In this document: positions 7,541 to 10,465 of the stretch, in pieces
Layout: every line of letters starts with the position of its first letter
Position numbering within the stretch: the first letter of the stretch is position 1
Origin: Promethearchaeota archaeon
GTDB taxonomy: Archaea; Asgardarchaeota; Lokiarchaeia; Sigynarchaeales; SOKP01
Direction: 5' to 3'
Length of the DNA stretch: 10,465 nt
Assembly (NCBI GenBank): GCA_016839425.1
Contig: JAEOUI010000392.1
Coordinates: 1 to 10,465, forward strand
The notes under the pieces: model-generated
Database searches by the model: none
Told to the model about the DNA's origin: nothing
Seen by the model: only the letters and a program-made list of their open reading frames with translations
Program-made: the position numbers and the translations under genes

Positions 7541-8374
7541 ATGGCTGAAGAGTTAAAAATATTTGACGCCCACATGCACCACGCAGGTCGTTTTAAACAA
7601 CGAGAACAATCCCTAATTGAGCTAATGGACCAACACGGAATTAATAAGGCTGCGGTAACAACATTAAATCAAGACGCGAATTTAAACGCTATTAATAAAT
7701 CTAAAGATATAAACGATATTCAAGGTTTCTTGGACGAATTCGTGGCAAAAAAACAATACAATCACGAGCAAGTTAAAAAATTAGTTGAGGAAAATTCAGA
7801 TAGAATATATGGATTCTTTTGGTTTAATCCCAGAATTGCAACCAACGACGATTGGTCTTTATTAGAGAAATATATTCTTGAGTATGATTTTAAAGGTGTT
7901 AAAACGCATCCATATATCGATTTTCTCAAGGCGCCAAACGATTTTCATCAATTAGCGGAATTTTGCATTGAGTACGATATTCCTTTATATATCCACTCTG
8001 GGTCTGGATTTTTCTTTCAAAAACAAGCCCATGTTAAGGATTATTACCGCCTTGCCAAAAAATTCAAGGAATTAAAATTAATCATTGGTCACGCAGCTTT
8101 TTCGATGGAATATTGTGTAAACTTGGTTCGCTTCTTTGCACGCGATTCGAACACACCAAATGTATATTTTGAAACGAGCGTCTCGATACCGTTTGGGATA
8201 CTATCACTTATCAAGGCAATGGGTGAGGATAGAGTTATTTTCGGTTCTGACGCTCCCGCCGCAAACCCTCCCGATATAGAGATTAGTAAGATCTGCTGCC
8301 TGAATTTAGAAGAAAGCACGCTTAAGAAGGTTTTTTACGATAATTTTTCTCACATTATGGGAATTAATGAATGA
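7541..8374 (+). CDS. Amidohydrolase-2 type metal-dependent hydrolase (TIM barrel)
   Basis: A 277-residue protein with the full set of amidohydrolase-superfamily barrel signatures. FDAHMHH gives the D9-x-H11-x-H13 metal-binding pair on strand one. GVKTHPY supplies K121 and H123, IHSGSG has H152, IIGHAAF has H184, and VIFGSDAP has the catalytic Asp237 on strand eight. The layout matches the amidohydrolase-2 group, which includes decarboxylases such as ACMSD relatives and various lactone or amide hydrolases. The exact substrate is not predictable. The length is compact but complete, and the protein is cytoplasmic with no signal peptide. The start at 7541 is supported by the N-terminal HxH lying only ten residues in and by a TATA-like box about 38 nt upstream. 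The gene appears to be transcribed alone and ends 46 nt before the first structured repeat. Confidence 0.85.
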   Translation: MAEELKIFDAHMHHAGRFKQREQSLIELMDQHGINKAAVTTLNQDANLNAINKSKDINDIQGFLDEFVAKKQYNHEQVKKLVEENSDRIYGFFWFNPRIATNDDWSLLEKYILEYDFKGVKTHPYIDFLKAPNDFHQLAEFCIEYDIPLYIHSGSGFFFQKQAHVKDYYRLAKKFKELKLIIGHAAFSMEYCVNLVRFFARDSNTPNVYFETSVSIPFGILSLIKAMGEDRVIFGSDAPAANPPDIEISKICCLNLEESTLKKVFYDNFSHIMGINE

Positions 8375-8420
8375 AAATTGTGCTTTATTTCATTACTATA
8401 TCTTATAAAAGAAAAATAAA
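8375..8420 (+). promoter_or_regulatory. AT-rich spacer with TATA-like boxes upstream of the first structured RNA
   Basis: CTATAT around 8395-8401 and TTATAAAAG at 8403-8411 are TATA-like. The first would place a transcription start near 8424, at the 5' end of the structured element on the plus strand. The equivalent place before the second copy is the AT-rich TTTTTAATTAAA at 8674-8685. In such AT-rich DNA this support is weak. Confidence 0.3.
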
Positions 8421-8613
8421 TGGATTTCTTGCTAACGATTCTCACAACTGGGTGTGACACTTCAGCAGAGCGCATATAGTGTCCGATAACCGAAGGCTCC
8501 ATTTTCAATCGGCACACTATATGTAGCGACGCGAGTTGCGCACAGCCAGGTGTCGTATGTTTGGCAAGTTTCGACCGCGGCGCAACGCCGAGGCATAAAG
8601 GCCAAGAAATCCA
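8421..8613 (+). ncRNA. Predicted structured noncoding RNA, copy A
   Basis: A GC-richer island of unknown RNA family with no credible coding frame. Nested helices explain most of it. The ends TGGATTTCTTG (8421-8431) and CAAGAAATCCA (8603-8613) are perfectly complementary over 11 bp. A small hairpin lies at 8451-8461. A 15-bp hairpin pairs 8473-8487 with 8508-8523 (one bulged base, 20-nt loop). A 7-bp helix pairs 8526-8532 with 8550-8556. A closing helix pairs 8561-8565 with 8601-8605 and encloses CGGCG/CGCCG at 8578-8590. The CAAG of the terminal arm overlaps the last closing helix, so either the terminal stem is 8 bp stacked on it or the two alternate. G-U pairs fit transcription from the plus strand. 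A paralogous copy lies 277 nt downstream. Closeness to a retron-type reverse transcriptase makes an msr-msd-like template RNA possible, but strand and position are not the usual ones. Confidence 0.65.
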
Positions 8614-8883
8614 ATACTTAGGTAATATTATGATCGATTATTAATAAATTCACTTGTTGTTAGTGTTAATGGATTTTTAATTAAATGAATAAAAAAATGA
8701 ATTTCTTGCTAACGAGGCATACTACTGAGTGTGACACTTCAGCAGAGCACGCCGATAGTCGCATAACCGTAGGCTCCATTTTCAATCGGCACACTATATG
8801 TAGCGACGCGAGTTGCGCGCGACCAGATGTCGTGTGCTTGGCAAGTTTCAACCGCGGCGTAACGCTGAGGCGTGAAGGCCAAG
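8424..8883. repeat. Two tandem copies of a 183-nt element, period 277 nt
   Basis: Positions 8424-8606 align with 8701-8883 without a single gap. I counted 156 identities in 183 positions. A 48-nt block is identical (8494-8541 and 8771-8818); 25 of its 48 bases are G or C, well above the surrounding DNA. Nine of the 27 differences fall in 8472-8485. The eleven differences after position 8541 are all transitions, and several keep base pairs through G-U. Similarity extends weakly upstream to about 8405 and stops sharply after 8606 and 8883. The spacer (8614-8700) is AT-rich and shows nothing else. This is too long and too few in number for a CRISPR array. Confidence 0.9.
8698..8883 (+). ncRNA. 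Predicted structured noncoding RNA, copy B
   Basis: Paralogue of the upstream RNA. The 3' domain is well kept: CTTGGC (8837-8842) pairs with GCCAAG (8878-8883), CGGCG (8855-8859) pairs with CGCTG (8863-8867) through one G-U, and GCGACG (8803-8808) pairs with TGTCGT (8828-8833). The 5' arm of the long hairpin is replaced. Instead of the long 15-bp stem, GCCGAT (8751-8756) can pair with ATCGGC (8785-8790). The long terminal stem of copy A is missing, because the sequence after 8883 is unrelated; only CTTG/CAAG plus a bulged AATTT/AAATT remain. The 3' end lies 33 nt from the stop codon of the convergent reverse transcriptase gene. It may be a diverged functional copy, a specialised variant or a decaying one. 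An open frame of 79 codons crosses it but does not behave like a gene. Confidence 0.55.
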
Positions 8884-8916
8884 GATATAAATTGAGTTCT
8901 TTTCTTGAAATAAATA
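8884..8916. terminator. Short convergent intergenic region with T-rich stretches on both strands
   Basis: TTCTTTTCTT at 8897-8906 is T-rich on the plus strand and could end the RNA transcript. On the minus strand the same stretch reads as A-rich followed by a few Ts, so a terminator for the reverse transcriptase is not clear. Without termination, each transcript would run antisense into the other unit. Confidence 0.3.
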
Positions 8917-10377
8917 TTATTTAAGAACCTCCATTGCAGATTCTATTATTTTCTTGTACCGTTCGGGATTTACACTTCTAACCCAAGCGACCATTCCAGA
9001 GATCTCTCTTTTTAATTCAATGGGTAATACTCCATTTGATTTTAATTTATTTGCGTTGTGAATTGCCGCTCTAAACCGTCTCATCCACGATCGAGTAATT
9101 CCGAGTTGCTCGTTGTTGACAACAACTCCCGTGATGGATTGCCTGTTATTTTTTCTTAGAAATCGGGTTTTTTCCTTGTTAATTTCAAATCCCTCGTCTT
9201 TTACGATTTTTGAAACCAATCCACAGAATCTCCCTACTTTCACATTATTCTCTTCATTGATACTGAAGCTCATATCATCAGCGTATCTCGTGTAGGTAAA
9301 TCCAAATTTTGTGGCAAGTCCGTTTAATCTTTGGTCCAACCTCCTACAAATAATATTAGTTATCATCGGACTTGCGGGAGAGCCTTGAGGCAGGATCCTC
9401 TTAGTAGTTGCGATATATCTCATTTTATCTTTTATTTCAATAGGAATTCGCTCGCAATAGGTGCATAACATTGCCAATAAAGAAGATATAAATCCCGAAT
9501 ATCCCGCTAATTTAAATATCCCCCGAACTCGTTCGAACGATATTGTGGGGAAAAAATTTTCCATATCCATATTAATAACAAGAGCCGGTTTAGTATTATG
9601 AATTCGTGCACCGCTAACAACGGACTTTTCCTTTATAAAGCCGTGCGCCTGCTGGGAAAGAACGAATTTAGCTAAAATTCCGTCTAAAATTCTTCTTTGA
9701 ACGGATTTCAATAAGAATTTTGGCGCCGCAATGTTTCTAGTTCCGCCTTTTCTTTTAGGGATGGTGTATCGGTGATAATGATCCACAGTTACCACATCTC
9801 TATGATAAGTCAGAAATCTTAGCTTTTTGTATTCTATCTCCAAGAAATTGGCGAGTTCCGTGTCGGTTTTAATGACAGGTAAACCTTGAGAATCAAGTTT
9901 TGTCTCATTTATTTCCATGTCATATAAGAAGGAGGAATATCCCTTTCCAATAAAAACGATCTGTTCAGCTTTTTTCTTCTTCCACGCTTCCGATCGCGCC
10001 TGCCGTTCTAGTTCTTTCTGTTTTTTTCTTTCGGCCCGACGAGCGATGGATTCTTTCATGATTGTTTGAGCGATATCTTTTCGTATTCGTTCTATATCCC
10101 AAGTTTCGTCGTATTTCTTTCGTAAATCTCTTAATTTATCGTTAATATCTTGCTTTTCCTTGTACAATTCTGAAATTCTATCAATAATACTCTTATAATC
10201 CTCCACAAGCGCTTGTCGCTTCGAATATTGCTCGGGGGTTTCGTTTAACTGCTTTTCGTAAGGAGTGGGTAGGTCTTTCGGCCAAAAACCGTATTCCTGC
10301 ATTTTCATGAGGGTGAAAGCTTTCTTGCCCATCTGATTTACGAGCGTTCTATAATCTTGTTTCGTGTTTTCGGTCAT
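8917..10377 (-). CDS. Retron-type reverse transcriptase with N-terminal coiled-coil extension
   Basis: A 486-residue RNA-directed DNA polymerase. The polymerase part starts near residue 173. YTIPKRKGGTRNIAAPK (204-220) is the fingers motif, and AHGF (244-247) and SGARIH (255-260) correspond to the retron NAxxH region. The first catalytic Asp is D271 in NMDMENFFP, QGSPASP is at 331-337, YADD at 365-368 carries the other two aspartates, and ITGVVVN (415-421) corresponds to the retron VTG motif. The thumb ends at the C-terminus, with no maturase or endonuclease domain, so a group II intron protein is unlikely. QGSPASP rather than a GxxxSQ-type motif argues against a diversity-generating retroelement. 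Residues 1-172 are an extension, rich in charged heptad-like helix at about 45-140, followed by IVFIGKGYSSFLYDMEI. GGAGA at 10385-10389 lies seven bases before the ATG and fixes the start. No effector gene follows. All polymerase aspartates are present, so it is probably active. A defence role is inference from the family. Confidence 0.85.
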   Translation of the reverse strand: MTENTKQDYRTLVNQMGKKAFTLMKMQEYGFWPKDLPTPYEKQLNETPEQYSKRQALVEDYKSIIDRISELYKEKQDINDKLRDLRKKYDETWDIERIRKDIAQTIMKESIARRAERKKQKELERQARSEAWKKKKAEQIVFIGKGYSSFLYDMEINETKLDSQGLPVIKTDTELANFLEIEYKKLRFLTYHRDVVTVDHYHRYTIPKRKGGTRNIAAPKFLLKSVQRRILDGILAKFVLSQQAHGFIKEKSVVSGARIHNTKPALVINMDMENFFPTISFERVRGIFKLAGYSGFISSLLAMLCTYCERIPIEIKDKMRYIATTKRILPQGSPASPMITNIICRRLDQRLNGLATKFGFTYTRYADDMSFSINEENNVKVGRFCGLVSKIVKDEGFEINKEKTRFLRKNNRQSITGVVVNNEQLGITRSWMRRFRAAIHNANKLKSNGVLPIELKREISGMVAWVRSVNPERYKKIIESAMEVLK

Positions 10378-10465
10378 AATAACATCTCCAAAATGTCGTT
10401 AATTGTATATTCCCGATGTGGTTTTAATTCTAAGTTTAAAAATTTTGAGGTTGTAATATACAAAG
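10378..10465 (-). promoter_or_regulatory. Upstream region of the reverse transcriptase gene
   Basis: Read on the minus strand, this holds the ribosome-binding site GGAGA (10385-10389) and a TATA-like TTTTTAAAC around 10434-10442 that would start transcription roughly 25 nt further on. The 88 nt visible contain no pair of complementary arms and no GC-rich structured block, so the usual upstream retron RNA is not present within the window, though it could lie beyond the edge. Confidence 0.35.

Noticed and set aside
8614..8697. A tRNA or other known small RNA in the spacer between the two RNA copies
   Set aside because: The spacer is AT-rich with no cloverleaf, no T-loop-like motif and no stable helix.
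8424..8883. Template and variable repeats of a diversity-generating retroelement
   Set aside because: The differences between the two copies are not concentrated at adenines on either strand, no target protein gene contains either copy, and the reverse transcriptase has QGSPASP rather than the motif typical of those elements.
8424..8883. CRISPR array
   Set aside because: Only two repeats of 183 nt with 15% divergence and an AT-rich spacer; unit size and number do not fit, and no cas gene is in the window.
8685..8924. A 79-codon plus-strand open frame across RNA copy B
   Set aside because: The matching frame in copy A is broken by a stop at 8477-8479, and most base differences between the copies would change the amino acid. 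The pattern fits conserved RNA structure, not protein coding.
8421..10377. Group II intron with its encoded protein
   Set aside because: The reverse transcriptase lacks maturase and endonuclease domains, and I could not find a recognisable domain V-type hairpin in the flanking RNA region. The RNA is also on the opposite strand.

Overview
The window looks like a piece of an AT-rich archaeal chromosome. The evidence is archaeal-style 2-oxoacid:ferredoxin oxidoreductase genes, T-tract terminators after genes, TATA-like boxes upstream of genes, and a large secreted surface protein with a C-terminal PGYD-plus-membrane-anchor tail. Such tails are common in Asgard (Lokiarchaeota-like) and some other archaeal surface proteins. 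An Asgard origin is my best guess from gene style, not a proven placement.

Layout. (1) 103-3426, plus strand: a tight three-gene operon for a pyruvate-type ferredoxin oxidoreductase, in the order gamma-delta fusion, alpha, beta. The first two subunits have normal domain order. The beta subunit is circularly permuted: the half that is normally C-terminal (YDNEAFMNTG through SMGRFRHLF) comes first, and the half that is normally N-terminal (CPGCG through GDGSTYDIG) comes last. All four expected cluster cysteines and both parts of the thiamine diphosphate motif are present. (2) 3592-6357, plus: a 921-residue exported protein with five homologous repeats, two Ig-like domains and a C-terminal membrane anchor. 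(3) 6557-7441, plus: an NmrA-type NAD(P)-binding protein. (4) 7541-8374, plus: an amidohydrolase-2 type metal-dependent hydrolase. (5) 8375-8916: no protein gene, but two tandem, gaplessly aligned copies (period 277 nt, 156/183 identical) of a GC-richer, strongly structured element that I read as a noncoding RNA pair on the plus strand. (6) 8917-10377, minus: a retron-type reverse transcriptase with a 170-residue, largely coiled-coil N-terminal extension, convergent with the RNA pair.

How they work together. The oxidoreductase subunits form one enzyme that interconverts a 2-oxoacid plus CoA with acyl-CoA, CO2 and reduced ferredoxin. The three middle genes appear to be separate transcription units, each with its own T-rich terminator or promoter-like sequence. 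The reverse transcriptase and the adjacent RNA pair form the accessory, possibly defence-related, end of the window. Their closeness suggests an unusual retron-like system, but the RNA lies downstream of and opposite to the reverse transcriptase gene, which is not the usual retron layout, so the functional link is inference.

The two items most worth following up are the permuted beta subunit and the RNA pair beside the reverse transcriptase.
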